Shown: positions 26,148 to 35,591, counted from the first letter of the stretch. The stretch: 64,000 nucleotides of DNA from Desulfuribacillus alkaliarsenatis (GCF_001730225.1 NZ_MIJE01000011.1:186001-250000), one strand, 5' to 3'. Notes: generated by a model from the letters alone, not told the origin. Numbers and translations: made by a program.

Positions 26148-27413
26148 ATGAGATTAAGATTAACTAAAAAAATGAAGCAAATTATGTTACTAGCAACAAT
26201 AGGCATAATAGCTTTATTGATTGCAGCCTGTGGTAATTCAAGTATAGAAGTTAAAAACGAAGAAGTAAATCTATTGCAAGAAGATTGGTCAACTATTGAA
26301 AGTCTAGCAAAAGGCTCTGAGGTGCGTATCTTTATGTGGGGTGGAGATGAGGGCATTAACCGCTATATGGATGAATGGATTGCACCACGCTTGAAGGAGC
26401 AATTCGATGTAACGCTAAACAGAACACCGATGGATATAAATGAAGTATTACAAAAGCTAATGACAGAGAAACGCGCTAATAGAGGCGCAGGTACTATAGA
26501 TGTTATTTGGTTAAATGGTGAGAATTTTAAAAATGCTAAAGAAAATGAACTTTTATGGGGAGATTTTGTACAACAGCTGCCAAATGTTCAAGCATATATA
26601 GATATGACAAGCTTAGATGCACAATTTGATTTTGGCACACCGATTGAAGGCTTAGAAGCACCTTGGGGTAAAGTGCAATTTGTCTATGTGTATGATGAGG
26701 ATAAAGTTCCGAATCCGCCTGCTAGTTTTGAAGAGTTAAGGCAGTGGATGACTGAAAATCCAGGCAGATTTACATATCCAGAAGCGAGCGATTTTACTGG
26801 TAATGCGTTTTTACGTCATTTACTATATAATACAGTCGATGTAGAAACACTACTAAACACCCCTGACCCTGATGCTTTTGTAGAGGAAAGCAGTGTTCCT
26901 ATGTGGGACTATCTAAATGATATTAAGCCAAATCTTTGGAGAAAAGGCGAGACATATCCTACTTCTTTAACGGAATTGGATCGCTTATATAGCCAGGGTG
27001 AGGTTTGGATGACTATGGGCTACAATGAAGCTCGTGTTGAAAGCCTAATCGCCAATGGAACATTCCCAGAATCAACAAGAACCTTCGTCATGGAGCCTGG
27101 GTCAATAGGTAACACCCATTTCCTATCGATACCATTCAATAGCCCTAATGCAGCAGGTGCAATGGTAGCTATCAATTACTTATTATCCCCAGAGGCGCAG
27201 CTGGCAAAGATGGAACCAGGCATGTGGGGGGAAAACATGTCTTTAGATCCAACGAAGCTGTCAGAGACATACCGCCAGCAGCTAGATTCAATTGATCGCG
27301 GACAATCTGTATTGCCTGCAGATGTATTACAAGAACGGTTTTTGCCAGAAGTGAGTGCTGAATATGTTAACTGGATTCAAGAACAATGGTTTAATGAGGT
27401 TGTCCGCAACTAA
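26148..27413 (+). CDS. ynjB: ABC transporter substrate-binding lipoprotein, YnjB-like
   Basis: A 421-residue exported lipoprotein: basic N-terminus, hydrophobic stretch and lipobox LLIAACGN. The mature part is a solute-binding protein of the extracellular type-1 class; IFMWGGDEGINRYMDEWI and VIWLNGENF resemble YnjB. ATG 26148 is preferred because AAAGGGTGG is 26131-26139 and the earlier GTG lies inside it. It starts a five-gene operon with two permeases, an ATPase and a CDP-alcohol phosphotransferase, the same set as E. coli ynjBCD and ynjF. The solute is not established. Confidence 0.85.
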   Translation: MRLRLTKKMKQIMLLATIGIIALLIAACGNSSIEVKNEEVNLLQEDWSTIESLAKGSEVRIFMWGGDEGINRYMDEWIAPRLKEQFDVTLNRTPMDINEVLQKLMTEKRANRGAGTIDVIWLNGENFKNAKENELLWGDFVQQLPNVQAYIDMTSLDAQFDFGTPIEGLEAPWGKVQFVYVYDEDKVPNPPASFEELRQWMTENPGRFTYPEASDFTGNAFLRHLLYNTVDVETLLNTPDPDAFVEESSVPMWDYLNDIKPNLWRKGETYPTSLTELDRLYSQGEVWMTMGYNEARVESLIANGTFPESTRTFVMEPGSIGNTHFLSIPFNSPNAAGAMVAINYLLSPEAQLAKMEPGMWGENMSLDPTKLSETYRQQLDSIDRGQSVLPADVLQERFLPEVSAEYVNWIQEQWFNEVVRN

Positions 27414-28257
27414 GCTACAGCTACTTCCAGGTATTTTATTTGTAGTTGTAATCGTTGGTTATGGAGTTGTCAGTGCATTTGTAGAAAGTGTTTCAGGAGG
27501 TACGGGAGTAGGAGAATCATGGACACTAGAGCACTATCAACGCCTAATAGCTAATGATGTGTTTTGGGAATCCTTCATTTTTAGTATAAAAGTAACGTCA
27601 ATATCAACGTTGATTTCGCTATTTATTGGTGTCATTATAGCTAGAACGTTATATCAGTGCTTTATTAGCGATTATGCGAAATTACTTACTTGGGTGCCAA
27701 TGCTGATACCCCATTTTGTGGCAGCATACATGGTTATTTTACTTTTCTCTCCAAGTGGGTGGTTTTCTAGCATCGGCTATCAACTAGGTTTGATAGAATA
27801 TCAGTCTCAGTTCCCGATTCTAGTGATGGATCGTGCGGGAATTGGGATTATATTGGCGTATATATGGAAGCAGGTGCCCTTTGTTGTCTTGATGGTCTTA
27901 CCAGTCTATTATCAGCTAGATAAACGCTATTTAGAAGTTGCTAGAACTCTAGGTAGTAATAAGCGTCAAGTATTCTTTACGGTGGAGTGGCCTTGGCTTT
28001 ATCCAGTGGTTATAGAGGTAGGAATTATATTGTTTGCCTTTATCATAGCGGCCTTTGAGATTCCCTACCTGTTAGGATCAACCTTTCCAAAGATGCTGTC
28101 AGTGGTTACCTATCAGTGGTTTTATGAAGGAAGCTGGAGTCAACGACCATTGGCAATGGCTGCGATGTCATTGCTGACGGTGATGATTTTATTTGTATCA
28201 TTCCTAGCGCTGTTCCTGCTGCAAAAATCACGATACCGAATGATGAAGGGACTATAA
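27394..28257 (+). CDS. ABC permease, first half of a YnjC-like pair
   Basis: A 287-residue membrane protein with six helices and the EAA loop (EVARTLGSNKRQVFFTVEWPW). It overlaps ynjB by 20 bp; ATG 27394 is used because the residues that follow start the first helix, whereas the frame from 27355 lies within ynjB. In E. coli YnjC both permease halves are one protein of about 510 residues; here they are two genes. Confidence 0.83.
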   Translation: MRLSATKLQLLPGILFVVVIVGYGVVSAFVESVSGGTGVGESWTLEHYQRLIANDVFWESFIFSIKVTSISTLISLFIGVIIARTLYQCFISDYAKLLTWVPMLIPHFVAAYMVILLFSPSGWFSSIGYQLGLIEYQSQFPILVMDRAGIGIILAYIWKQVPFVVLMVLPVYYQLDKRYLEVARTLGSNKRQVFFTVEWPWLYPVVIEVGIILFAFIIAAFEIPYLLGSTFPKMLSVVTYQWFYEGSWSQRPLAMAAMSLLTVMILFVSFLALFLLQKSRYRMMKGL

Positions 28258-28261
28258 TGAT

Positions 28262-29137
28262 ATGTGTAATAGTAGAAATACTTGTGAAAAGGTTGGGCAC
28301 GTTAATTATTTGAAATATCTGTTGGTTGGCAGTTTTATATTGGTGGTAGTGCTGCCAATTGCACTTTTAGTGATACAAAGCTTTGCTTTTCGCTGGAGCT
28401 GGGGAAGTGTTTTGCCAACGGCATTTAGTTTGCGTGGCTGGCAGGTGCTTTTACAAGAGCCTAAGGTTTTATCTGCAGTATGCATTACAGTGCTAGTGGG
28501 GACAATCGTTATTGCTATAAATTTGTTAATTGCAATTCCAGCAGGCAGGGCTATGGCCTTTAATGACTTTAAAGGAAAAACCATCGTAGATGTTATACTT
28601 TTTATGCCTATTCTTGTACCAGCATTAGCAGTTGCTATGGGTATTCATTTAACAATGATTAGGCTTGGTTTAGCAAATACGGTCTGGGGAGTTGTACTAG
28701 TCCACTGTATACCAACTGTACCCTATGCAATAAGAATATTACGCACTGGATATGAACGGATGGGTCAAAGGTGGCTGGAGCAAGCGAGAACATTAGGAGC
28801 GTCAAGCTGGAAGTGCTTTTTAACTGTGACATTACCAATGTTATTACCTAGTATACGTACGACAATCTTCTTAGTATTTTTAATTTCATTAAGTCAATAT
28901 GCGTTAACGGCTATCGTTAGTGGTGGGAGTGTTATTACACTAGCAATGATTTACTACCCGTTTTTACAGACGGTAGATAATGCTGTAATTGCAAGTTTTT
29001 CTTTGTTGTTTGCACTTATACCTATTTTGTTTTTAGCTGTGATAGAGCTATTTTTCCGTTATGCAATACCATACCAAAGAAGCTTTAGTTATCGTGAAGA
29101 AGCTGTGCAAGAAGGAGGTAAGGGGCATGTTTGTTAA
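28262..29137 (+). CDS. ABC permease, second half of a YnjC-like pair
   Basis: A 291-residue membrane protein with six helices; the EAA loop is EQARTLGASSWKCFLTVTLPM. It begins 4 bp after the previous permease and ends 11 bp inside the ATPase gene, so the genes are tightly coupled. No better in-frame start with a strong ribosome site was found than ATG 28262. Works as a heterodimer with the preceding protein. Confidence 0.83.
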   Translation: MCNSRNTCEKVGHVNYLKYLLVGSFILVVVLPIALLVIQSFAFRWSWGSVLPTAFSLRGWQVLLQEPKVLSAVCITVLVGTIVIAINLLIAIPAGRAMAFNDFKGKTIVDVILFMPILVPALAVAMGIHLTMIRLGLANTVWGVVLVHCIPTVPYAIRILRTGYERMGQRWLEQARTLGASSWKCFLTVTLPMLLPSIRTTIFLVFLISLSQYALTAIVSGGSVITLAMIYYPFLQTVDNAVIASFSLLFALIPILFLAVIELFFRYAIPYQRSFSYREEAVQEGGKGHVC

Positions 29138-30200
29138 CTGCTGTGGAGTTACAAAAGAATATGACGGCAAGCCAGTCTTAAATCAAGTAGACATAGCGAT
29201 TAGCCAAGGACAGATATTAAGTCTATTAGGACCATCTGGGACAGGAAAATCTACGCTCCTTCGCTGTATTGCAGGCTTTGAAAATTTGACATCAGGAAAG
29301 GTTATACTGGCCAATCAGGACATAACTCAGATGCCACCTGAGCAACGTCCCGTAGTAATGATGTTCCAGCAGCCTTTATTGTTCCCGCATATGACGGTAC
29401 TTGAAAACATCACCTATGGTTTAAAGGTTAGGGGAGTTGACAGGGACGAAGCAATTAAGTCAGGGTATCAGCTATTAGAACGGATTGAAATGCCAGACTA
29501 TGGGAAGCGCTATCCCTATGAGCTATCTGGGGGACAGCAGCAGCGGGTAGCACTTGCGCGGGCGTTGATTTTGAAGCCAAAGCTGCTACTACTAGACGAG
29601 CCATTTAGCAGTTTAGATGCTGACTTAAGAACAAGTATTCGTGATTGGGTAAAAGTTGTTCTTAACGAAGAGGGAATTACGGCAATCTTCGTTACCCACG
29701 ATAAGGAAGAGGCTATGATTATCGGTGATCAGCTGGCGATTATGAACCAGCAAAAGATTGAGCAGATTGGTAAGTCACTAGATGTATACAATCGACCAGA
29801 AACTCCTTTTGTAGCAGAGTTTTATTGTAATGGAATTGTTCTTAATCAAGAAGCTTTTATTCCATTAGAGAAGCTAAAAATACTACCATCGAAGCTGCAG
29901 GCAATCACTAAGGGAGAGTTGACTTGGCAGGGTAAAATCAACAGCCGCTTTATCAAGCATGGACAATGGTTTGATAAAGTAACGCTTATTAATCATGATA
30001 GTAAAAGTAAAAAAAGCACACCTGCCACCCTTGAATTAATTATTAAAGCTAATACAAATATAGATGTTGGTAACTTAGTTATAGTGACTGCTAATACTCA
30101 AGATATATACTACTTTGATAATGATGCAAAAGTACATCAGCTAAATAATAAAGAAGCTAGCAATAAAAAAGCTAGCAATAAAGGGGAGTTAAGATGTTAG
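29127..30200 (+). CDS. ynjD: ABC transporter ATPase, YnjD-like
   Basis: A 357-residue ATPase: Walker A GPSGTGKST (about 37-45), signature [15 protein letters not shown], Walker B LLLLDEPFSSLD, H-loop VTHDKEE, and a C-terminal regulatory (TOBE-like) extension. ATG 29127 follows AAGGAGG. The last residues contain a 15-nt in-frame tandem repeat (KEASN-KKASN). It overlaps the CDP-alcohol phosphotransferase by 7 bp. Confidence 0.88.
   Translation: MFVNCCGVTKEYDGKPVLNQVDIAISQGQILSLLGPSGTGKSTLLRCIAGFENLTSGKVILANQDITQMPPEQRPVVMMFQQPLLFPHMTVLENITYGLKVRGVDRDEAIKSGYQLLERIEMPDYGKRYPYELSGGQQQRVALARALILKPKLLLLDEPFSSLDADLRTSIRDWVKVVLNEEGITAIFVTHDKEEAMIIGDQLAIMNQQKIEQIGKSLDVYNRPETPFVAEFYCNGIVLNQEAFIPLEKLKILPSKLQAITKGELTWQGKINSRFIKHGQWFDKVTLINHDSKSKKSTPATLELIIKANTNIDVGNLVIVTANTQDIYYFDNDAKVHQLNNKEASNKKASNKGELRC
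30150..30182. repeat. 15-nt in-frame tandem repeat at the end of the ynjD-like gene
   Basis: AAAGAAGCTAGCAAT (30150-30164) and AAAAAAGCTAGCAAT (30165-30179), then AAA; encode KEASN and KKASN. Confidence 0.9.
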
Positions 30201-30775
30201 ACACCCACGCAAGACCATATGTACAACCAGTAATAGAGAAAGCTGCACAAGCATTTGTGAGAATCGGTATGACAGCTAATCAAGTAACTGTGCTCTCCTT
30301 TGTGACTGGGGTGTCGGCTGGATTATTTGCTCTGTTTGGTCAATTCTATGTTGCGCTGATTGTTTTGTGGATATCGGGTTTCTTGGACGCAGTAGATGGC
30401 ACAATGGCACGTATGACTAAAACATCAGGATGGGGAACTGTACTTGATGTTACCTTCGATCGTATTGTTGAAATAAGTATCATTTTAGCACTCGCTTATC
30501 AGTTTCCCGAAGCAATCTGGACTCTATTGCTTCTTAGTGTTGCAATCATCTTTTCGATGACAGTATTCCTAACGGTCGGGGCCGTGTCTGAGAAAAAGGG
30601 TGGAAAATCATTCTATTATCAAGCTGGTCTGGCTGAGCGAACAGAAGGTTTTCTACTGTTCTCAATTATGCTATTACTGCCAGGATATCTTTTGGCTACA
30701 GCATTGCTATTTGCAGCTGCCGTTACCTTTACAGGCTGTCAAAGACTATGGGAAGCTAAGAAAATCTTAGGTTAG
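30194..30775 (+). CDS. ynjF: CDP-alcohol phosphatidyltransferase, YnjF-like
   Basis: A 193-residue membrane enzyme with about six helices. The family motif D-x2-D-G-x2-A-R-x7-G-x3-D-x3-D is complete, from DAVDGTMAR to GTVLDVTFD (about residues 60-85). It should transfer a phospho-alcohol from a CDP-lipid or CDP-alcohol donor. Like E. coli ynjF it sits right behind the ynjBCD-type importer, which suggests that the imported solute feeds or modulates this reaction. Head-group substrate unknown. Confidence 0.88.
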   Translation: MLDTHARPYVQPVIEKAAQAFVRIGMTANQVTVLSFVTGVSAGLFALFGQFYVALIVLWISGFLDAVDGTMARMTKTSGWGTVLDVTFDRIVEISIILALAYQFPEAIWTLLLLSVAIIFSMTVFLTVGAVSEKKGGKSFYYQAGLAERTEGFLLFSIMLLLPGYLLATALLFAAAVTFTGCQRLWEAKKILG

Positions 30776-30948
30776 GGGATATAGAATGCTAGTTCCATAT
30801 ATTCAGAAAAAGCTAGAGCAGGAGCTATAGAAGCCATATCGAATTCCTATAAATGCATGTATTTGCTGGAAATTGTCATACTAATAACGTCTAATAACCT
30901 TCTGATTGTATATTGGAAGGTAACTTTATTATTAGGGGGAAGTTATGT

Positions 30949-32523
30949 ATGACATTTAGTAAACCTAATCGCTCAGATGCAATTTTAGCAAAGAATAGAA
31001 CGCCAAACTCAATATCGCCATTTAGTGGGCTATGTGCAACCTGTAATGACGAGTGTCCAGGGCTTTGCGAAGTAGGCAAGTCAGCTTATAGGGGAAAGGA
31101 AGTACTTTACCCACAGCCTTTTGGTAGGATAACGGCTGGTTCTGAAAAAGATTATCCTGTTGATTATAGTCATTTTAATATTATGGGCACTGCAGTAGGC
31201 GCCCATGGAGTTGAAGCAGATTCCGATGTAGCCATCTTCCCTAATGTTGACGTAAGTACAGAAATTGGGGTGGACAATAAAATTAAGCTAGAGACCCCAA
31301 TTGTGATTGCTGGTATGGGTTCAACAAATATTGCAGGAAAGCATTGGGAAGGTATGGCTGCAGGTGCAGCGATTACAGGTTCAATAATCGTCATCGGTGA
31401 GAATGTATGCGGAATGGATCCAAAGCTAGAAATAAAAAATGGTAGGGTTACAAGTTCTCCTAACCTTGAAAGCAGAGTGAATTACTTTAGAAATTGGTAT
31501 CAAGGGGCTGGAGCAACCGTAGTCCAAGCTAATGTTGAGGATACAAGACTAGGTGTTCAGGAGTATGCGATTGAAAAGCTCGGTGTAGAAGCGGTTGAAG
31601 TTAAGTGGGGACAAGGAGCTAAAGATATTGGTGGCGAAGTAAAGATTGATTCCTTAGAAAAGGCGCAAGAACTAAAAAAGCGTGGTTACATCGTATTACC
31701 AGATCCAGAAAAGGAAACGGTCATTAAAGCATTTAAGGCAGGGGCATTTAAAGAGTTTGAAAGGCACTCAAGAGTAGGAATGGTTGAAGAGGAAGCTTTC
31801 CACAAGCGCGTGCAGGAATTGCGTAGCGCTGGAGCGAAACAGGTGTTTCTTAAAACAGGTGCATATAGACCTGCGGATTTAGCGCGCGCCGTTAAGTTTG
31901 CTTCCGATGCTAAGATTGATTTGTTAACAGTTGATGCAGCTGGTGGTGGAACAGGTATGAGCCCGTGGAGAATGATGAATGAGTGGGGTGTGCCGATGGT
32001 TGAGCTGCACTCCCTACTTTACAAATATTTAAAGCGCTTACAGGATCAAGGGCGCTTTGTGCCTAATGTATCACTTGCGGCGGGCTTTTCACTTGAAGAC
32101 CATATGTTCAAAGGCTTTGCCCTGGGTGCACCATTTGTGAAAGCAATTGGAATGTCGCGAACGGCAGTGTTAGCTTCATTTGTAGGAGAAAACATCGCCA
32201 GCACATTAGAGCAAGGAAAGCCATTTAAACAATATAGTCATTATGGTAATAGCATTGAGGAGATATGTATCCTAGCGACTGAGTTAAAAGAAAAGCTAGG
32301 AGACGATTTCAAAAAGCTACCACCTGGAGCAATAGGTATTTATACATATTTTGATCGTTTGAAGCAAGGCCTGCGGCAGCTTATGTGTGGATCGAGGAAG
32401 TTCCGTTTAGATTTAATTGAGCGAACTGATATCGCAACACTAACCAGAGAAGCTGCAGAAATCAGTGGTATAACGTACATAACTGAAGTTGATGAAGAAG
32501 AAGTTAATCAGATTTTAAACTAA
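30949..32523 (+). CDS. Stand-alone FMN glutamate-synthase domain protein
   Basis: A 524-residue protein of the FMN-binding glutamate synthase family (archaeal-type GltB2 domain). A Cys cluster CATCNDECPGLC is near the N-terminus (about 22-33). The FMN barrel includes VIAGMGSTN, VKWGQGAKDIGGEV, KTGAYRPADLARAVKFASDA and VDAAGGGTGMSPW. It lacks the N-terminal glutaminase domain that full GltB has; a complete GltBD is encoded at 54.7-60.8 kb, so this is a separate enzyme. ATG 30949 follows AGGGGGAAG. The reaction is not proven for such proteins. Confidence 0.85.
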   Translation: MTFSKPNRSDAILAKNRTPNSISPFSGLCATCNDECPGLCEVGKSAYRGKEVLYPQPFGRITAGSEKDYPVDYSHFNIMGTAVGAHGVEADSDVAIFPNVDVSTEIGVDNKIKLETPIVIAGMGSTNIAGKHWEGMAAGAAITGSIIVIGENVCGMDPKLEIKNGRVTSSPNLESRVNYFRNWYQGAGATVVQANVEDTRLGVQEYAIEKLGVEAVEVKWGQGAKDIGGEVKIDSLEKAQELKKRGYIVLPDPEKETVIKAFKAGAFKEFERHSRVGMVEEEAFHKRVQELRSAGAKQVFLKTGAYRPADLARAVKFASDAKIDLLTVDAAGGGTGMSPWRMMNEWGVPMVELHSLLYKYLKRLQDQGRFVPNVSLAAGFSLEDHMFKGFALGAPFVKAIGMSRTAVLASFVGENIASTLEQGKPFKQYSHYGNSIEEICILATELKEKLGDDFKKLPPGAIGIYTYFDRLKQGLRQLMCGSRKFRLDLIERTDIATLTREAAEISGITYITEVDEEEVNQILN

Positions 32524-32532
32524 ATAACAGCG

Positions 32533-32576
32533 AAACCCCCTGTATAAATTTTTAATGCTTTTCAGGGGGTTTTTGA
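32533..32576 (+). terminator. Terminator after the FMN protein
   Basis: AAACCCCCTG ... CAGGGGGTTT, 10-bp perfect stem, then TTTGA. Confidence 0.9.
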
Positions 32577-32587
32577 TATGTTATAAG

Positions 32588-32635
32588 TAAGTATAAGATG
32601 TTTAAGTATAGAATGTTAAGTTGTTAAAGTATAAC
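32588..32635. repeat. Degenerate TAAGTATA repeats
   Basis: TAAGTATAAGATGTT (32588-32602), TAAGTATAGAATGT (32603-32616), then TAAGTTGT and TAAAGTATAAC; between the terminator and the CheY-like gene. Confidence 0.6.
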
Positions 32636-32663
32636 CCATGGCCTAAAATTGAGGAGCATGTAT

Positions 32664-33032
32664 ATGACAACCAAAAAAATTCTTATAGTCGATGATGAAG
32701 CTGCAATTGTAGCTGTTCTAGAAGAACTTTTAACAGAAGAAGGCTACACAATTATTAAAGCATATAATGGTTTAGAAGCTATAAGTATCTTCAATAAGAA
32801 ACAGCATATTGACTTAATGATTGTCGATTACTGCATGCCACATCTAAACGGTCGGCGGGTTATAGAGACAATGAGGCAGAATCCTAGATATTCAACAACA
32901 CCTGTAATAGTAATAACTGGATCAGAGAAACAATTTAGCAATTTCCCAGAAGATAGTACATACCAATTTTTAATTGAAAAGCCATTTAATCTTGAACGAA
33001 TTACTGAGACAGTGCATAAGCTGCTAGGTTAG
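32664..33032 (+). CDS. Single-domain response regulator (CheY/Spo0F-like)
   Basis: A 122-residue receiver domain without output domain. The acid pair is DDE (10-12), the phosphorylated Asp is D55 (LMIVDYCMP), the Thr/Ser is in VIVITGS and the Lys in EKPF. ATG 32664 follows GAGGAG. No kinase is adjacent, so it probably belongs to a phosphorelay or controls a partner by binding. Confidence 0.9.
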   Translation: MTTKKILIVDDEAAIVAVLEELLTEEGYTIIKAYNGLEAISIFNKKQHIDLMIVDYCMPHLNGRRVIETMRQNPRYSTTPVIVITGSEKQFSNFPEDSTYQFLIEKPFNLERITETVHKLLG

Positions 33033-33061
33033 CTAGCTAATTAAATAGCTAATTAGCTAGC
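33032..33061. terminator. Inverted repeat between converging genes
   Basis: GCTAGCTAATT (33032-33042) and AATTAGCTAGC (33051-33061) form an 11-bp perfect stem with an 8-nt loop; only a weak T-rich tract follows. Confidence 0.55.
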
Positions 33062-33068
33062 ATTTATA

Positions 33069-33734
33069 TTAGTTGGCTTTAAGTCCAGCCACAATGTACT
33101 TAACAGTATAAGCAATCTCTTGCTCATCATCCCAATCGTAATCAGGTAAAATAATAAATCTGGTAATTAGAAAGCCTATTACTGTTGTAATCGTTAGTCT
33201 AATTACCGTGTCTGATGGGAGCGGGATAAGCTGATTTTTTGCTTGGAAGTGGTCGACTATTTTAGTGAACTCTACGTACACGTGTTTTGTGAATAAATCT
33301 TTAATTTCTTTATTCAGTTCATTATGGAATGCAACCTCTTGAAGGAAAATTTTCAATATAGGCAAACGACTTTTTACAAAATGATAGCGATTACGAACTA
33401 ATACCTCTAAAAATTCTTCATAGCTCTTATAATCAGGAGCAAACACTTCTTTAACGAAATCTTTCGCTAGAAAAGGCGCTATAACCTTAGTTAGAGTAGG
33501 CGTTACGATAGCTAATAAAAGCTCTTTTTTTGTTTTATAATGTCGAAAAATTGTCCCCTCTGCGACCCCTGCTTTTTTTGCAATTTCATTAGTTGATGTA
33601 TTGGAATAGCCTTTTTCTGCAAAAATTTCAATCGCGGCTTCTACTATTTTAAGCTGCTTTTCAGAAAGCTTGCTAGATGAACTGTTTTGTTCTGCTGCAT
33701 TTATAATTTCCTCTACCCATTTATGCTCTTCCAC
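33069..33734 (-). CDS. TetR-family regulator of the adjacent ABC exporter
   Basis: A 221-residue repressor. N-terminal HTH (about residues 28-70): AAIEIFAEKGYSNTSTNEIAKKAGVAEGTIF..HYKTK is the classic TetR recognition region; the remainder is the helical ligand domain. The start is probably GTG 33734 with AAAGGAG 13 nt away; no better ATG is present. It is the last gene of the exporter operon, whose promoter carries a palindrome, so autoregulation is likely. Confidence 0.88.
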   Translation of the reverse strand: MEEHKWVEEIINAAEQNSSSSKLSEKQLKIVEAAIEIFAEKGYSNTSTNEIAKKAGVAEGTIFRHYKTKKELLLAIVTPTLTKVIAPFLAKDFVKEVFAPDYKSYEEFLEVLVRNRYHFVKSRLPILKIFLQEVAFHNELNKEIKDLFTKHVYVEFTKIVDHFQAKNQLIPLPSDTVIRLTITTVIGFLITRFIILPDYDWDDEQEIAYTVKYIVAGLKAN

Positions 33735-33761
33735 GTTAAATTCAATGCTCCTTTCTAATCG

Positions 33762-34817
33762 TTATAACTGACGGTGCTTTTTAAGTGCTTGAACATTTAA
33801 CAAGCAAAAAGCTGTTGCAAAGCCAAGTAAAATTAAGATGTTCGGCAGGACGTCATTTATGCCTTTGCCACGAATCATGATTTCCTGTAGGGCTTCAGCT
33901 CCATAGGTTAGCGGCATAATGTAGCTAATAGAGCTAAGCCAAGTAGGCATTGCGTCTAAATTGAACAACCCGCAGAAAAACACCTGTGGAATAATTACTA
34001 TAGGGATAAATTGTACCATCTGCAACTCGTTGTTTGCAAAGGCAGATAATAATGTTCCTAATGTTAATGCCGTCATAGCTAACAGGAATGTTATTAACAA
34101 AACGCTGAAGAAGGCACCAGCCTGTATAACTCCCAGCACAGAAATAGCATACCAGGATATAAGTGCAGCTTGTAGTGTTGTGAAAATGCCAAAACCAAGA
34201 ATATAACCCAATACCAACTCCCAGCGTCTTAGTGGTGTAGCTAATAGACGCTCTAGTGTGCCTGTAGTACGTTCCCGAAGAAATGACACCCCAGAAATTA
34301 AGAACACAAAAAAGAATATGAAAAAGCCTATTAGTATAGGTCCGATTGTATCAAATAATGTTAAATCGGCGCCGCCATAAATGTAGGATAATTCGTAGGC
34401 GAAATCGCTGCTAACCATTGAGTCCGAGGCGGCCTGCTGGACTAATAACAAAATTGATTGATTAATTATCGAGTCGCTACCTTCTAAAGTAACAGACAAT
34501 TTAGGTGTCTGTGCGTGCACGTTAAGGGATACGTATGCGTCAGCGTTATGTGATTCTATCATTATCCGTCGCTCTTTTTCTGGTGAAATATTTCGTTCAA
34601 CGGAATCTACAAGTATTATCGCGCCTCGTTGCTCTAAAGCTTCAGTGATACTAGGTGGAAGATTGTATGTGATTATTGTTGGTTTATATTCATCATATGC
34701 AAACACAAGATACATCAAGGTAAGAATTAGTAAGGGCGCTACAAGCATTAAGGCGAGGGTGCGTTTATCCCTGGCAAATTGTTTGATTATACGTTTTACA
34801 ATAGCAAATATACGCAT
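33762..34817 (-). CDS. ABC-2 type exporter permease
   Basis: A 351-residue membrane protein of the ABC-2 / YhaP-DrrB-type family: one N-terminal helix (LMLVAPLLILTLMYL), an extracytoplasmic domain of about 120 residues, then five helices (from about residue 165), including GVSFLRERTTGTLERLLATPLRRWELVLGY (typical ABC-2 motif). ATG 34817 follows GGAGGTG; the open frame goes further upstream into the ATPase gene. Exports an unidentified drug or lipid-like compound. Confidence 0.88.
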   Translation of the reverse strand: MRIFAIVKRIIKQFARDKRTLALMLVAPLLILTLMYLVFAYDEYKPTIITYNLPPSITEALEQRGAIILVDSVERNISPEKERRIMIESHNADAYVSLNVHAQTPKLSVTLEGSDSIINQSILLLVQQAASDSMVSSDFAYELSYIYGGADLTLFDTIGPILIGFFIFFFVFLISGVSFLRERTTGTLERLLATPLRRWELVLGYILGFGIFTTLQAALISWYAISVLGVIQAGAFFSVLLITFLLAMTALTLGTLLSAFANNELQMVQFIPIVIIPQVFFCGLFNLDAMPTWLSSISYIMPLTYGAEALQEIMIRGKGINDVLPNILILLGFATAFCLLNVQALKKHRQL

Positions 34818-34821
34818 GCGA

Positions 34822-35556
34822 TTACACCTCCAAAGCTGTAGAACCATACTGTAAGAAGGCTTTTTCAAGTGATGAAGTATTAGTGCTGCTTTTTAATGCT
34901 TCGGGAGTACCAACGGCAATAATATGACCATCGCGAATCATTGCTAGTCGTGTGCATTTATCAGCTTCATCCATAACATGGGTTGTGACTACTATCGTAA
35001 CATTCTGCAACCGTAGTGCTTCTAATTCGTCCCAGATTGCCTGCCTGAGGATAGGGTCTATGCCGACAGTTGGTTCATCTAGGATAAGAATCTCGGGATT
35101 GTGTAAGAGAGAAATAGCTAAGGATAAGCGGCGTTTCATTCCACCAGAAAATTGACGGACAGGCTTATTGATATCATTGTTCAAATTAACAAGATTGATT
35201 ACTTGCTTTTTTCTTGCGCTTCGTTGTGAGCTATTAAGTCCATATATTTCTGCAAAAAAATCCAAGTTATCTTCAGCAGTCAGCTCTTCATAGAGCGCGT
35301 CTGATTGCGCCATAAACCCTATTCGTCCCATCGTATGTAAATTAGGCATCAAGTCATTAAGTACCTTAACAGAACCGTTAGTAGCCTGTTCGATTCCAGA
35401 TAGCATTTTGACTAAAGTGGTTTTGCCAGCGCCAGATGGACCTAATAGTCCAAAAATTTCACCAGTGTTAATTTCCAAGGAAATATTTTTAAGAACCTGG
35501 CTAGTCCCGTAAAACTTAGAGACGTCATTTACAACAACACAGTTATTAGTAGACAC
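34822..35556 (-). CDS. ABC exporter ATPase
   Basis: A 244-residue ATPase pairing with the downstream permease (4-bp gap). Walker A GPSGAGKTT (about 39-47), signature FSGGMKRRLSLAISL, Walker B ILILDEPTVGIDP, H-loop TTHVMDEA. The start is GTG 35556 behind GAGAGG. Member of the CcmA/DrrA-like drug and lipid exporter group. Confidence 0.9.
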   Translation of the reverse strand: MSTNNCVVVNDVSKFYGTSQVLKNISLEINTGEIFGLLGPSGAGKTTLVKMLSGIEQATNGSVKVLNDLMPNLHTMGRIGFMAQSDALYEELTAEDNLDFFAEIYGLNSSQRSARKKQVINLVNLNNDINKPVRQFSGGMKRRLSLAISLLHNPEILILDEPTVGIDPILRQAIWDELEALRLQNVTIVVTTHVMDEADKCTRLAMIRDGHIIAVGTPEALKSSTNTSSLEKAFLQYGSTALEV

Positions 35557-35591
35557 AATATCCTCTCCATTTCATTCAAAGTTAGATTAAA

